In this document: positions 8,520-16,261 of the stretch, one piece after another | Numbering within the stretch: the stretch's first letter is position 1 | How the letters are laid out: the number at the start of each line of letters is the position of its first letter | Origin: Liquorilactobacillus cacaonum DSM 21116 | Lineage (GTDB): Bacteria > Bacillota > Bacilli > Lactobacillales > Lactobacillaceae | Assembly: GCF_001436735.1 (NCBI RefSeq) | Contig: NZ_AYZE01000008.1 | Location: 305,240-369,239, forward strand | Direction of reading: 5' to 3' | Length of the DNA: 64,000 bases | Translations under genes and position numbers: made by a program | The notes under the pieces: model-generated | The model's input: the letters and a program-made list of their open reading frames with translations, nothing else | Databases searched by the model: none | Told to the model about the DNA's origin: nothing

Positions 8520-9782
8520 TTAGTCTTGCTCATCACCATAACGTTCTTTTGTAATTTGTGATAAAGTTTTACCGCGTGTTTTAGGTGTCCATAATATCCC
8601 AACAATTAGTGATACAAGTAACAAAGCAATCATTGCAGTTCCAGCAATTTTAAATCCTAAAGTAGATAAAATAATTGGAAATACAATTGACCATATACCT
8701 GCTGTCCCACGAACAATAAAGAACATAAAACCTTGCGAACCTGCCCGATATTTAGTAGGAAACAATTCAACAGCCCATAATGCATACCATGCTTGAGCAC
8801 CAATTCCAGCTGAAATTCCCCAAATGATAACAAATGCCAACAACGATGCCCAACCAAAACCAATATATGTTAGAATTACCCATGAAATCACTGCCATGCT
8901 TGCTCCTATGAAGAAGAATGATCGATGATTAACTTTATCTCCTAAAAGTGCAAATCCGAAATATCCAGCAAGTGCTGTGAAAATCCATAATACTGCTTGT
9001 AACATATTTGCTTGTGTATTATTCAAACCACCAACCGTTTCATATACGAACGGCATAAAAAATCCCATTGCACCCGCAACTAAGTTCCAAAATACGTAAA
9101 CTCCACATAAGAATAGAATACTTTTAACTGATATCATATTGACAAAAAGATCACGATAAGGATGATTCTCAACTGTAGATTCCAAATCCTTTTTCTTTTG
9201 ATCGATCCAATCCTGTGATTCTGGTAATTTTTTTTGTAAATTCCATGCAATAAAAGCTACTACTGTCAAGAATGCAAAAAGTAATCTACTCCCCAGCAAG
9301 CCCAGTGGAGCCAATAAAGTACCTGATACAAAAATGATTATTGGTCCCATTGACCATGCAAATTGTGAGATACCGATATTATGGGCCCGATTAGTGTCAC
9401 CTGAAGTCTCTCCAATATAAGTCCATGAGGCAGGAACTCCCGCACCAACTGCAATCCCTGTTACTAAAAACCCTAATAAAAGCATCGGGAAATTAACTGA
9501 AAAAACAACTATTAGTGTTCCTAACATATAAATCAACATATCGTACGTATAAATCATCTTTCGTCCATATTTGTCTGAAAGTCTTCCACCAATAATTGCA
9601 CCTAACGCTGACCCAAATGCATTAGCACTTAGGGCTCCCAACAATCCAACATCAAAATCAGATAATCCAAAAGATTTTTGCCATAATGTTAAACCTGATG
9701 CACCTGCTACAATTGAGCCAGAATCCAGAAAATTGGTTAACGATACAGCCCAAGTTGACCCATTTGAACTTTCTTTTGCCAT
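8520..9782 (-). CDS. MFS sugar transporter, probable rhamnose permease
   Basis: A 420-residue major facilitator protein of the sugar-porter type with twelve predicted helices. The loop between helices 2 and 3 reads GGRLSDKYGRKMIY, a classic MFS signature, and the loop after helix 6 is long and charged (PESQDWIDQKKKD). I chose the ATG at 9782 (MAKESSNGS) because AAGGGGTGG sits five bases upstream. A longer open frame to 9992 would read through the promoter and cre-like site. As first gene of the rhamnose operon it most likely imports L-rhamnose by proton symport; the substrate is inferred from context. Confidence 0.9.
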   Translation of the reverse strand: MAKESSNGSTWAVSLTNFLDSGSIVAGASGLTLWQKSFGLSDFDVGLLGALSANAFGSALGAIIGGRLSDKYGRKMIYTYDMLIYMLGTLIVVFSVNFPMLLLGFLVTGIAVGAGVPASWTYIGETSGDTNRAHNIGISQFAWSMGPIIIFVSGTLLAPLGLLGSRLLFAFLTVVAFIAWNLQKKLPESQDWIDQKKKDLESTVENHPYRDLFVNMISVKSILFLCGVYVFWNLVAGAMGFFMPFVYETVGGLNNTQANMLQAVLWIFTALAGYFGFALLGDKVNHRSFFFIGASMAVISWVILTYIGFGWASLLAFVIIWGISAGIGAQAWYALWAVELFPTKYRAGSQGFMFFIVRGTAGIWSIVFPIILSTLGFKIAGTAMIALLLVSLIVGILWTPKTRGKTLSQITKERYGDEQD

Positions 9783-9844
9783 GCTGCCACCCCTTGTCAT
9801 TTTTAGGATATCCATTTTGTATACAAGTAGATTACACCATTTTA

Positions 9845-9858
9845 TGTATGCGCTTTCA
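9845..9858 (-). promoter_or_regulatory. cre-like site of the rhamnose operon
   Basis: The minus strand reads TGAAAGCGCATACA, one base from the CcpA consensus. It overlaps the likely -35 region (TTGAAA, then 17 nt, then TGTAAT), which would make glucose repression direct. Confidence 0.7.
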
Positions 9859-9865
9859 ATATCAA

Positions 9866-9878
9866 AAAGACAGTCTTT
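9866..9878. promoter_or_regulatory. 13-bp palindrome beside the rhamnose promoter
   Basis: AAAGAC-A-GTCTTT is a perfect dyad just upstream of the cre-like site, where an activator would bind. The AraC-type regulator usually prefers direct repeats, so its link is uncertain. Confidence 0.4.
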
Positions 9879-10028
9879 ATATGTCATATATACATAATTA
9901 AAACTCGAAAAATAATATAAAATAGCGGCTTTTAACAAGATCCTTTTTTGGTCATATTCCAGCAAAAGTTTCCTCTCAAAAAATCCAAGCAAAACTATAT
10001 TTTGAGCTAGCTCTCCTTAATTTTCCGT

Positions 10029-10077
10029 GAAAAAAAAGTTCTACTGTTAACTGATTTTCATCAATTAATAGCAGAAC
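10029..10077 (-). terminator. Terminator of the alcohol dehydrogenase gene
   Basis: The minus strand forms GTTCTGCTATTAA / TTAACAGTAGAAC (two wobble pairs) followed by a run of eight T. It stands between the dehydrogenase stop and the rhamnose promoter. Confidence 0.85.
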
Positions 10078-10141
10078 TAATCATTAAATTTTTTATATTT
10101 ACATAAATTTTCTTGAATCATGAGTAACATAACTTCATTAA

Positions 10142-11260
10142 TTATTCTGGTTGGTACTCCTCATCAATAACCAAAACAGGTTTAATTGTCTTTCCCGTAA
10201 CTGAGTCATTGTTTGCCTGATTAATATCCGCAAATTTATAGAATTTTTCGGTCTTATCAAAATCAAACATTCCTAATTTATAAAATTCAATCAACCGTGG
10301 AACATCAATTTGTGGAATTGAATCACCCATATTGACACCAACAACTTTACGATCAGAAGTGCACAAATCATTCCATGAACTCATTGTTATATTATTTGCA
10401 GTTACAGCAATCAAAGCTGCTGTCCCACCTTGTGCTAGCGCATTAATTGCTTGTAGCATAACAGACTCAATTCCTGTTGTGTCAACAGTAAAGTCCACCC
10501 CGTAACCATTCGTTAATTTTTGAATAGCTGCGACTGGGTCTTCCTCCTTACTATTGATTGCCTGAGTTGCACCAAGTTCTCTGGCTAATTTAAGCCTTTC
10601 TGGTACAACATCTACCGCAATCACTTTTGTGCATCCTGAAATTTTACCTGCCATCATTGCTGCTAAGCCAACTGCACCAGTACCAAAAACAGCAATTGTT
10701 TGCCCTGGCCTTGGCTTCAAAGTATTAAAAACAGTACCACTACCAGTTACATAACCGCAACCCAAAGGCCCAAGTTTACGCAAATCAAGTTCTTGGTCAA
10801 CCTTAACAGCATTACGTTGATTTACAACCGTATGTGTTGTAAAAGATGACTGGTTAAACATATCACTGATATGCTTGCCATCTTCAAGAAAGTGATCAGT
10901 TCCATTTGCGCGTACTCCGCTCAAATTATATTTGGCATAGCTTCGACACTGTGTCGGTATTCCTTTCAAACAATTGTCACATGTGCCATCAGAATAAAAC
11001 GACAAAACTACATGATCACCAACTGCAAAATCTTGTACTTGCGAACCGACCTTCTCGACAATTCCAGCACCTTCATGTCCTAAAATTACTGGATAACCTA
11101 AGGAAGCATCGCCTTTACGAATAGCTTCATCTGAATGACAAATCCCACTTGCAACTACCTTAATTTGTAAATCTGTTGGTCCCATATCTGCCAGCTCAAT
11201 ATTATTGTTGATTACAAATGGATCACCAATCTTATCAACTACTGCTGCACTGATTTTCAT
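10142..11260 (-). CDS. Zinc-dependent alcohol dehydrogenase (class III / benzyl-alcohol type)
   Basis: A 372-residue medium-chain dehydrogenase. The catalytic zinc ligands are visible as C41 in SGICHSDE and the His of LGHEGAGIVEKVG, with a third Cys in LGPLGCGYVTG. The NAD-binding loop reads AVFGTGAVGLAA and the acidic VIAVDVVPERL strand implies NAD rather than NADP. The structural-zinc lobe reads SDGTCDNC...C, so the usual first Cys appears replaced by Asp. It lies directly before the rhamnose operon in the same direction but with its own promoter and terminator. A role as lactaldehyde reductase is possible and unproven. Confidence 0.88.
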   Translation of the reverse strand: MKISAAVVDKIGDPFVINNNIELADMGPTDLQIKVVASGICHSDEAIRKGDASLGYPVILGHEGAGIVEKVGSQVQDFAVGDHVVLSFYSDGTCDNCLKGIPTQCRSYAKYNLSGVRANGTDHFLEDGKHISDMFNQSSFTTHTVVNQRNAVKVDQELDLRKLGPLGCGYVTGSGTVFNTLKPRPGQTIAVFGTGAVGLAAMMAGKISGCTKVIAVDVVPERLKLARELGATQAINSKEEDPVAAIQKLTNGYGVDFTVDTTGIESVMLQAINALAQGGTAALIAVTANNITMSSWNDLCTSDRKVVGVNMGDSIPQIDVPRLIEFYKLGMFDFDKTEKFYKFADINQANNDSVTGKTIKPVLVIDEEYQPE

Positions 11261-11308
11261 GACATGTATTCCTCCTTGAATTAGTGAATTATTTAACTAG
11301 TTAGCTTC

Positions 11309-11336
11309 ATTATATTTATAATAAAAGCGTTTTCAA
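11309..11336 (-). promoter_or_regulatory. Promoter and cre-like site of the alcohol dehydrogenase
   Basis: The minus strand has TTGAAA (11331-11336), 16 nt, then TATAAT (11309-11314). A cre-like word, TGAAAACGCTTTTA (11322-11335), overlaps the -35 element, so CcpA could block polymerase. Confidence 0.8.
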
Positions 11337-11343
11337 TGACAAA

Positions 11344-11381
11344 TTAACATCTGTTAAATAACAAATTTACATATTGTAAAT
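11344..11381. promoter_or_regulatory. Two palindromes upstream of the alcohol dehydrogenase promoter
   Basis: TTAACA-TC-TGTTAA (11344-11357) and ATTTACA-TAT-TGTAAAT (11365-11381) are both perfect dyads. They lie just upstream of the -35 element, a usual place for an activator. Confidence 0.55.
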
Positions 11382-11487
11382 CACTAAACTTCAAAATAAT
11401 GCTGAAAATGCAATGTTTAATCTAGATACTAACTTAATATAAATAATTATTAAAAATTAGTTATTTGTATCACAAAAGCAACAAGAT

Positions 11488-11700
11488 CTAATTTTTTCTC
11501 TTAACAAATATCAAGATAACTAACTGTATCACTAATACAATTATAAAAAAGACTGCTAGAACACTCAAAGAAACTAACCTTGTCTTTGGTGTTTGGACTG
11601 TACCTGAACCATCAATCCTTCTCGTCAACAAAATAAAACTCAGCACACCAAAAATTAGTAACCAAACTAAGTTACTCAACCACCACAGTTTCAATTTCAT
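11488..11700 (-). CDS. Small two-helix membrane protein
   Basis: A 70-residue protein not recognised by family. It has two hydrophobic helices (about residues 5-25 and 44-66) joined by a short basic loop, and ends in a KRKN tail typical of cytosolic ends. It starts 8 bp after the XRE-type gene, so the two are co-transcribed. A partner or immunity role to that membrane regulator is only a suggestion from position. Confidence 0.65.
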   Translation of the reverse strand: MKLKLWWLSNLVWLLIFGVLSFILLTRRIDGSGTVQTPKTRLVSLSVLAVFFIIVLVIQLVILIFVKRKN

Positions 11701-11708
11701 ATCGCTAA

Positions 11709-12257
11709 CTACTCCTTTTTTTGGTAGTAGTATGTACTAAACAATTGCCATAATAGAATTAGACTGCTTATAAAAGTTGTAGTTTGAAAACTAAAATCAT
11801 TTAAAATATCATTAATAAATGTACAACTTAAGAATACAGTTAGACTACATATCTGCATTAAAATCTGTATTTTACTATCTGCGAACTTAGTTAAAAAAAC
11901 TAGTATGACACTCAAAAAGATTAATCCGTCCATTACTAACAATGCCCGTGAATTTGAAGATATAGTCAATCTGCTAGTGATTACTGTTACTAATAACAGT
12001 AACGGATAAAGCGAAGTTATAGTAAAATTACTTTTTTCAACCTTTGCTTTCTCTCCTCCACTAATCAGTTCATCCGTTGTAGTTCCATAAACATTCGCCA
12101 ATTTTTTTATCAGTATAACATCTGGTAAATGTCTCCCAGTTTCCCAATTAGAGACTGCCTGCCGTGAAACATGTAATTTTTTGGCAACAACAGCTTGAGT
12201 GAGCCCATTTTCTTGTCGCTTATGCTTTAAGAGTTCTGATATCTTAGCTACAACCAT
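11709..12257 (-). CDS. XRE-family regulator fused to four membrane helices
   Basis: A 182-residue protein. Residues 5-62 are a lambda-repressor-like HTH (ISELLKHKRQENGLTQAVVAKKLHVSRQAVSNWETG), the type common in lactic acid bacteria. Residues about 77-178 form four hydrophobic helices ending in a short YYYQKKE tail. This makes it a membrane-tethered repressor that could react to envelope or membrane signals. A dyad (GACAG-N5-CTGTC, 12302-12316) overlaps the -35 region of its promoter and may be an autoregulatory site. It is followed by the small membrane protein. Confidence 0.85.
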   Translation of the reverse strand: MVVAKISELLKHKRQENGLTQAVVAKKLHVSRQAVSNWETGRHLPDVILIKKLANVYGTTTDELISGGEKAKVEKSNFTITSLYPLLLLVTVITSRLTISSNSRALLVMDGLIFLSVILVFLTKFADSKIQILMQICSLTVFLSCTFINDILNDFSFQTTTFISSLILLWQLFSTYYYQKKE

Positions 12258-12301
12258 ACATACTCCTCCTCAAAATTAACGTGTCTCTATTATAGTAGCA
12301 A

Positions 12302-12316
12302 GACAGACATCCTGTC
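12302..12316. promoter_or_regulatory. Dyad in the promoter of the XRE membrane regulator
   Basis: GACAG-ACATC-CTGTC is a perfect 5-5-5 dyad. On the minus strand a TATAAT -10 box follows about 20 bp downstream, so a bound protein would cover the -35 region. Confidence 0.5.
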
Positions 12317-12331
12317 ATCGCTGTTATACTC

Positions 12332-12916
12332 TTATTTCTTGTCTATAATTAAGACTTCCTTTTTATCAACAATCTTGTTATTCTCATCGAAGCTTATTTT
12401 CAACACATACGGGGTAAAACACTGTAACCTGATAAAATCTGAATATCCAAATTCATTATCGAAATGATTAAGCATAGCACTTAAGGCCGCTCCATGAGTT
12501 GAAAATAATATTGTTTCTACTTGATGCTGTTCAAGAATCTTACTAAGTACCTTCATATTTCTTTGCTGTAAACTATTCATTGATTCGCCGTTTTTTTCAT
12601 GGAAATCAAAATTTTCCCATCTTTTTTTAAGTAGCAAATCCCCATTTTCACCAATATCGCCCCGAACTCTTTCTTTTAAGCGTTCGTCTATGTGTACTTT
12701 AAGTTTTTTTTCAAAAACTAGTGGTTCAATTGTCTGTAAGGTTCTCTTGTAGGGACTTGAGATACAAAAATCAAAAGAGATATCCTTAAGCACATCAAGT
12801 ACCGCTAAAGAATCATCTCTTCCGACTTGAGTTAATGGCATCGTTGCATCATCTGCCCAAGAATAATCAGGCAATGCATGACGAACAAAATAGATATTCG
12901 TTGTATTCGTTAGCAT
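12332..12916 (-). CDS. Histidine phosphatase family protein
   Basis: A 194-residue protein of the phosphoglycerate-mutase-like (branch 1) superfamily. The catalytic RHA motif is at residues 12-14 (IYFVRHALPDY). ISSPYKRTLQT supplies the second Arg, an acidic residue lies in the ERVRGDIGE segment, and the second catalytic His is in ILFSTHGAALSAML. Family members act on small phosphorylated metabolites, and the substrate cannot be told from sequence. It lies just downstream of the flagellar operon terminator, in the same direction, and ends just before the XRE gene's promoter region. Confidence 0.88.
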   Translation of the reverse strand: MLTNTTNIYFVRHALPDYSWADDATMPLTQVGRDDSLAVLDVLKDISFDFCISSPYKRTLQTIEPLVFEKKLKVHIDERLKERVRGDIGENGDLLLKKRWENFDFHEKNGESMNSLQQRNMKVLSKILEQHQVETILFSTHGAALSAMLNHFDNEFGYSDFIRLQCFTPYVLKISFDENNKIVDKKEVLIIDKK

Positions 12917-12993
12917 ATAATTCTCCTTTGTAAAAGCTAATATTTGGAAAGTATATGCTGAAAATAAGTTATATGCAACATTTTCTCATATAC

Positions 12994-13020
12994 AAAAAAG
13001 CCAGAGTTTCAACTCTGACC
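12994..13020 (-). terminator. Terminator of the flagellar operon
   Basis: The minus strand reads CAGAGTTGAAACTCTG followed by GCTTTTTT. It sits 28 bp after the flgL stop and closes the 31.5-kb operon. Confidence 0.9.
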
Positions 13021-13047
13021 ATGGCATATATATTGGTTATTCGAGTA

Positions 13048-13980
13048 CTACTTCATATAATCCATGACAGATGTCTGCATCACTTTTGTTCCCATTGCAA
13101 GAGTTGCTTGGTATGTCGCCATCTGGCTAGTATACTCCACATACTTTGAAGCAACGTCTACATCTTGCTTATTCGATAAACTATCTGTCAAGTTAGTATT
13201 CTCTGTCTCGTTACGTGATTGCGCAGATGTTAGTTGATTTTCAAGTGATCCTAACTTTGACCTGACATTAACAAAGTTTTGCCGATATCCTTCAAACTTA
13301 GACATTATATCATCTGAGAGTGAAGTAGTATCACCCTTATTTAATGCCGTCACTAAATCATTAAAAAAAGTTCCCAAATTCTGTGGATCTGTTGATGTTC
13401 CAGTTTCATCTAGAAACTGACTTCCATCGGTTACTAAATTCACAGTCGTTCCTTTAGATATTTCACGACTCAAGTTATCATCTGTCCCACTATACTTAAT
13501 CCCTGTAATATCACCATTTTCATCTTTTTCAACTGAAAATGGTTGAGTCGTTGTATTTTGTCCTGCAAAGACATATTTACCACCATAATTTGTATTTAAG
13601 GAGTCCACAATGCTCTCAATATTTTGCTGAATTTCATTTTTATTTGCTTCGAACTCTTCACTATCAGAAGTGCCATTTGCAGAAGATTGAATTAATGTTT
13701 TAATTCTTAACATTGCAGTATTAACATCTCCCAAAGCCGAGTCTTGTGTTTGAGTCCATGTTAACGAATCTGAGATAGTTGTCGAATCACTTTCATTTTG
13801 TGAGATCAAATCTTTTAAATTCATTATTTGAGAAGCAGCAAGTGGATCATCCGAGGACTTATTAACTTGCTTAGAACTTGACAATTGACTCATTGTCTTT
13901 TGCACATTGTTAGAATTAACAGAAAGGTTAGATAAAAAGTCACTATATACCATGCTGCTAGAAATCCTCATATTGCTCAC
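13048..13980 (-). CDS. flgL: Flagellar hook-associated protein 3 (hook-filament junction)
   Basis: A 310-residue junction protein exported after hook completion. The N-terminus (MRISSSMVYSDFLSNLSVNSNNVQKTMSQLSSSKQVNKSSDDP) and C-terminus (DVASKYVEYTSQMATYQATLAMGTKVMQTSVMDYMK) are the flagellin-like D0/D1 helices typical of FlgL, with a shorter variable centre. It overlaps flgK by 4 nt, indicating translational coupling, and is the last gene of the operon. Confidence 0.95.
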   Translation of the reverse strand: MSNMRISSSMVYSDFLSNLSVNSNNVQKTMSQLSSSKQVNKSSDDPLAASQIMNLKDLISQNESDSTTISDSLTWTQTQDSALGDVNTAMLRIKTLIQSSANGTSDSEEFEANKNEIQQNIESIVDSLNTNYGGKYVFAGQNTTTQPFSVEKDENGDITGIKYSGTDDNLSREISKGTTVNLVTDGSQFLDETGTSTDPQNLGTFFNDLVTALNKGDTTSLSDDIMSKFEGYRQNFVNVRSKLGSLENQLTSAQSRNETENTNLTDSLSNKQDVDVASKYVEYTSQMATYQATLAMGTKVMQTSVMDYMK

Positions 13981-15491
13981 ACTCCAGTATTATTGATTAA
14001 AGTATCCAACATCTCAGAAACAACTGACAATAGGCGTGTATTTGCCTGGAACCCCTGCTGATACTTAATAATGTTAGACATTTCTTCATTTAAAGATACC
14101 CCCGAAACTGAAGAATCCTTCTCTTCAAGTTGCGTTAATACACTTTGTTGTGCAGTTGCAGTGTTATCAGCTGCCTGTTTAGAAATACCATTCTTGGTAA
14201 CAGTATTATTGAATTCATCTGCAAAAGTCGAGCCTGTTTGACTGTTAGTAAAACTCATTGAATCGCTGTTATAGATAGCAAGTTCTGTATCAGAAATAGG
14301 AAAATCAAGTTTTGTACCTGTCAATGCCACAATAGCAGCTGCCTTAGTCCCATCTCCAGAAGCAGTAGTCTTACCTGCACTAATTCCTGTAGAATTAGCA
14401 CTAATATCGGAGCTAACTGCAATATTTGCCGCATAATTGTCTTCATCTGTTCCAAGAGTAAAGAATCCTGATGTACTTGAAGAACCATTCGTATATACCA
14501 TGTTAGTTGTCTTAGCAATTGTCTCTGCAAAATCATTTAAATCTTGCAGTCGATCTTGCGTTTCCCCAATCGCCGCTTGCAACCCACTGATAGTTCCCGA
14601 AGAAATATTAAGTTTTTGGTAATCACTGGATTCTGCAGAGCTCGAAAGGACAACTGTTCCCACTGGATACTGAGTACCTGTTGTACTCACATTACTGGTA
14701 TCTCCACCAACCGATAATGTTGAACCATTTGAATTACTTGTAGTAACAACGCTAAGAGTCGACATACTTGTACTTGTTAGTACATCTTGACCGTCAAGTT
14801 GAACGAAAGCACGCCCATAATTATCCGTTGTAGTGGTTATATTAGCCAAACCTGATAAATCTTTCAAGACAGAATCTCTTGTATCCAGTAAATCATTAGG
14901 TGTTTCTCCTCTACTGGACATGTTATAGATTTGATCATTCAAATTCTGTAACTGCTCAACTTTATTGTTGAAATCCAGTACATTCTTATTAACATTTTCT
15001 ACCGTACTACTTGTCAAATTGTTAATATCATTTGCCATACTATTTAATGTATCAGTGAAGGTACTAGCATTCTCTGCTACCAAGGTTTTAGCAGTATCTA
15101 ACTCAGGATTATTCGAAAGCTCTGTCCAACTGCTTGTCAAAGTTGATAGTTGTGTCAAAAGACCATTATCAGAAGGCTCATTAAAAATATTCTCTAAGTC
15201 ACCTAAGACATCTGACTTTTCTGTTGCATATTGATAATTAGAATTGGCAGCTTGAATTTGTGTACGTACAAAATCATCAACAATTCTTTCAACACCTGCT
15301 GATTTTACACCTGTACCAAGCGTTCCCACCCCAGGTACTGTATACGCACTATTTGTCTCTAAATTGACAGTTTGCCTAGAATATCCATCTGTATTTGTAT
15401 TCGCGATATTGTGACTGCTAGTCTGTAGTGCAACTTGATTTGCACTCAATCCGCTCGTTGCAGTATTTAATGTTCCAAATAATCCTACCAT
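13977..15491 (-). CDS. flgK: Flagellar hook-associated protein 1
   Basis: A 504-residue protein forming the first hook-filament junction ring. The N-terminus GLFGTLNTATSGLSANQVALQTSSHNIANTNTDGYSRQTV carries the flagellar rod/hook motif. The C-terminus (GVSLNEEMSNIIKYQQGFQANTRLLSVVSEMLDTLINN) is the conserved coiled D0 helix. The Ser/Thr/Asn-rich centre is normal for FlgK. It starts 15 bp after its likely chaperone FlgN. Confidence 0.96.
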   Translation of the reverse strand: MVGLFGTLNTATSGLSANQVALQTSSHNIANTNTDGYSRQTVNLETNSAYTVPGVGTLGTGVKSAGVERIVDDFVRTQIQAANSNYQYATEKSDVLGDLENIFNEPSDNGLLTQLSTLTSSWTELSNNPELDTAKTLVAENASTFTDTLNSMANDINNLTSSTVENVNKNVLDFNNKVEQLQNLNDQIYNMSSRGETPNDLLDTRDSVLKDLSGLANITTTTDNYGRAFVQLDGQDVLTSTSMSTLSVVTTSNSNGSTLSVGGDTSNVSTTGTQYPVGTVVLSSSAESSDYQKLNISSGTISGLQAAIGETQDRLQDLNDFAETIAKTTNMVYTNGSSSTSGFFTLGTDEDNYAANIAVSSDISANSTGISAGKTTASGDGTKAAAIVALTGTKLDFPISDTELAIYNSDSMSFTNSQTGSTFADEFNNTVTKNGISKQAADNTATAQQSVLTQLEEKDSSVSGVSLNEEMSNIIKYQQGFQANTRLLSVVSEMLDTLINNTGV

Positions 15492-15506
15492 ATCTATTAC
15501 CTCTCA

Positions 15507-15866
15507 TTATATCTCTTCATCAACAAAATTAGTCCTTGGCTGTGCATATATTTGAGCACCCTTTGAGTATGTACCAGTAGGACTACTAAGATTCTTCTTA
15601 ATAGCCTCCATCAGCATAGTTTGATAGCCAATTGCTTGTTTCGTAAGCAAAAGATTCTCTTCTTGCTGCGTTTTAATCTTAGTGATTAATTCGCGTGTCT
15701 TCTCCGAAATTTCTCCCTGATATTCTTCTATAACTTTTACAAAGCTTTCTTTTTTTGACAGCAGACTTGTAAGACTTTCTCCATCATCTTTGATTAGATA
15801 GTCTTTTTCCTTCTTTAATAACTTAACAAAGCTTTCTAAATGCCACTCGAATTCTTTTATCTGCAT
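15507..15866 (-). CDS. flgN: FlgN-type export chaperone
   Basis: A 119-residue, almost wholly helical protein with heptad-like charge patterns (LVKLLKKEKDYLIKDDGESLTSLLSKKE), as in FlgN proteins that keep FlgK and FlgL unfolded for export. Sequence identity in this family is low, so the call rests on size, the helical character and its position between flgM and flgK, the standard order. It starts one base after the flgM stop codon. Confidence 0.85.
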   Translation of the reverse strand: MQIKEFEWHLESFVKLLKKEKDYLIKDDGESLTSLLSKKESFVKVIEEYQGEISEKTRELITKIKTQQEENLLLTKQAIGYQTMLMEAIKKNLSSPTGTYSKGAQIYAQPRTNFVDEEI

Positions 15867-15867
15867 A

Positions 15868-16170
15868 CTAGTCTCCCTTTTGTATATCCACCTGTGCCAT
15901 CATTCGCTTAGCAATATCCTCCGCCGAAATCTTATAGTTTCCACTGTTAATTGCGTTCTTAAGACTTGCCACCTTTTTCAAGTCAACTTCAGGTTCGACT
16001 TGAGCTCCTTGTAATATCTTTTGTGCTCGTTCCGACAATTCAACACTTGTCGATTCTTCAGCTGAATTACTAGTAGTTTGATTTTGTTTTGTGCTTATCT
16101 GCGTATTTTTTGTAAACTTAGCAGCCTGTTCTCCATATATATTAGTTCCCTGATAGCCTTCTATCTTCAA
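15868..16170 (-). CDS. flgM: Anti-sigma-28 factor
   Basis: Binds FliA until the hook is complete, then is exported. The 100-residue protein begins MKIEGYQGTNIYG, like Bacillus FlgM. It is disordered in its first half and has the sigma-binding helices at the C-terminus (VELSERAQKILQGA, VASLKNAINSGNYKISAEDIAKRMM). I chose the TTG at 16170, nine bases after AAAGGAG. An in-frame TTG at 16179 touches that ribosome-binding site and is unlikely. It has its own sigma-28 promoter, with a terminator just upstream. Confidence 0.92.
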   Translation of the reverse strand: MKIEGYQGTNIYGEQAAKFTKNTQISTKQNQTTSNSAEESTSVELSERAQKILQGAQVEPEVDLKKVASLKNAINSGNYKISAEDIAKRMMAQVDIQKGD

Positions 16171-16209
16171 AATACCCAACTCCTTTCCCCAAAAAATATC
16201 ATATATTTA

Positions 16210-16236
16210 GTATCGGCACAAACAAAAAAAGTTAAA
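16210..16236 (-). promoter_or_regulatory. Sigma-28 promoter of flgM-flgN-flgK-flgL
   Basis: The minus strand has TTTAA, 15 nt, then CCGATAC (within GCCGATAC, 16210-16217). Its -35 part lies in the descending arm of the terminator hairpin that follows fliY. Confidence 0.7.
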
Positions 16237-16255
16237 CCACTTTCGTTTAACTTTT
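16222..16255 (-). terminator. Intrinsic terminator between fliY and flgM
   Basis: The minus strand forms AAGTTAAAC / GTTTAACTT with a 7-nt loop and a following T-run. It begins within 10 bp of the fliY stop and would trim the early transcript before flgM. Confidence 0.85.
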
Positions 16256-16261
16256 CCTTCT

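Noticed and set aside
9783..9992. N-terminal extension of the MFS transporter
   Set aside because: The extension runs through the promoter and cre-like site; the ATG at 9782 has a strong ribosome-binding site and fits the family.
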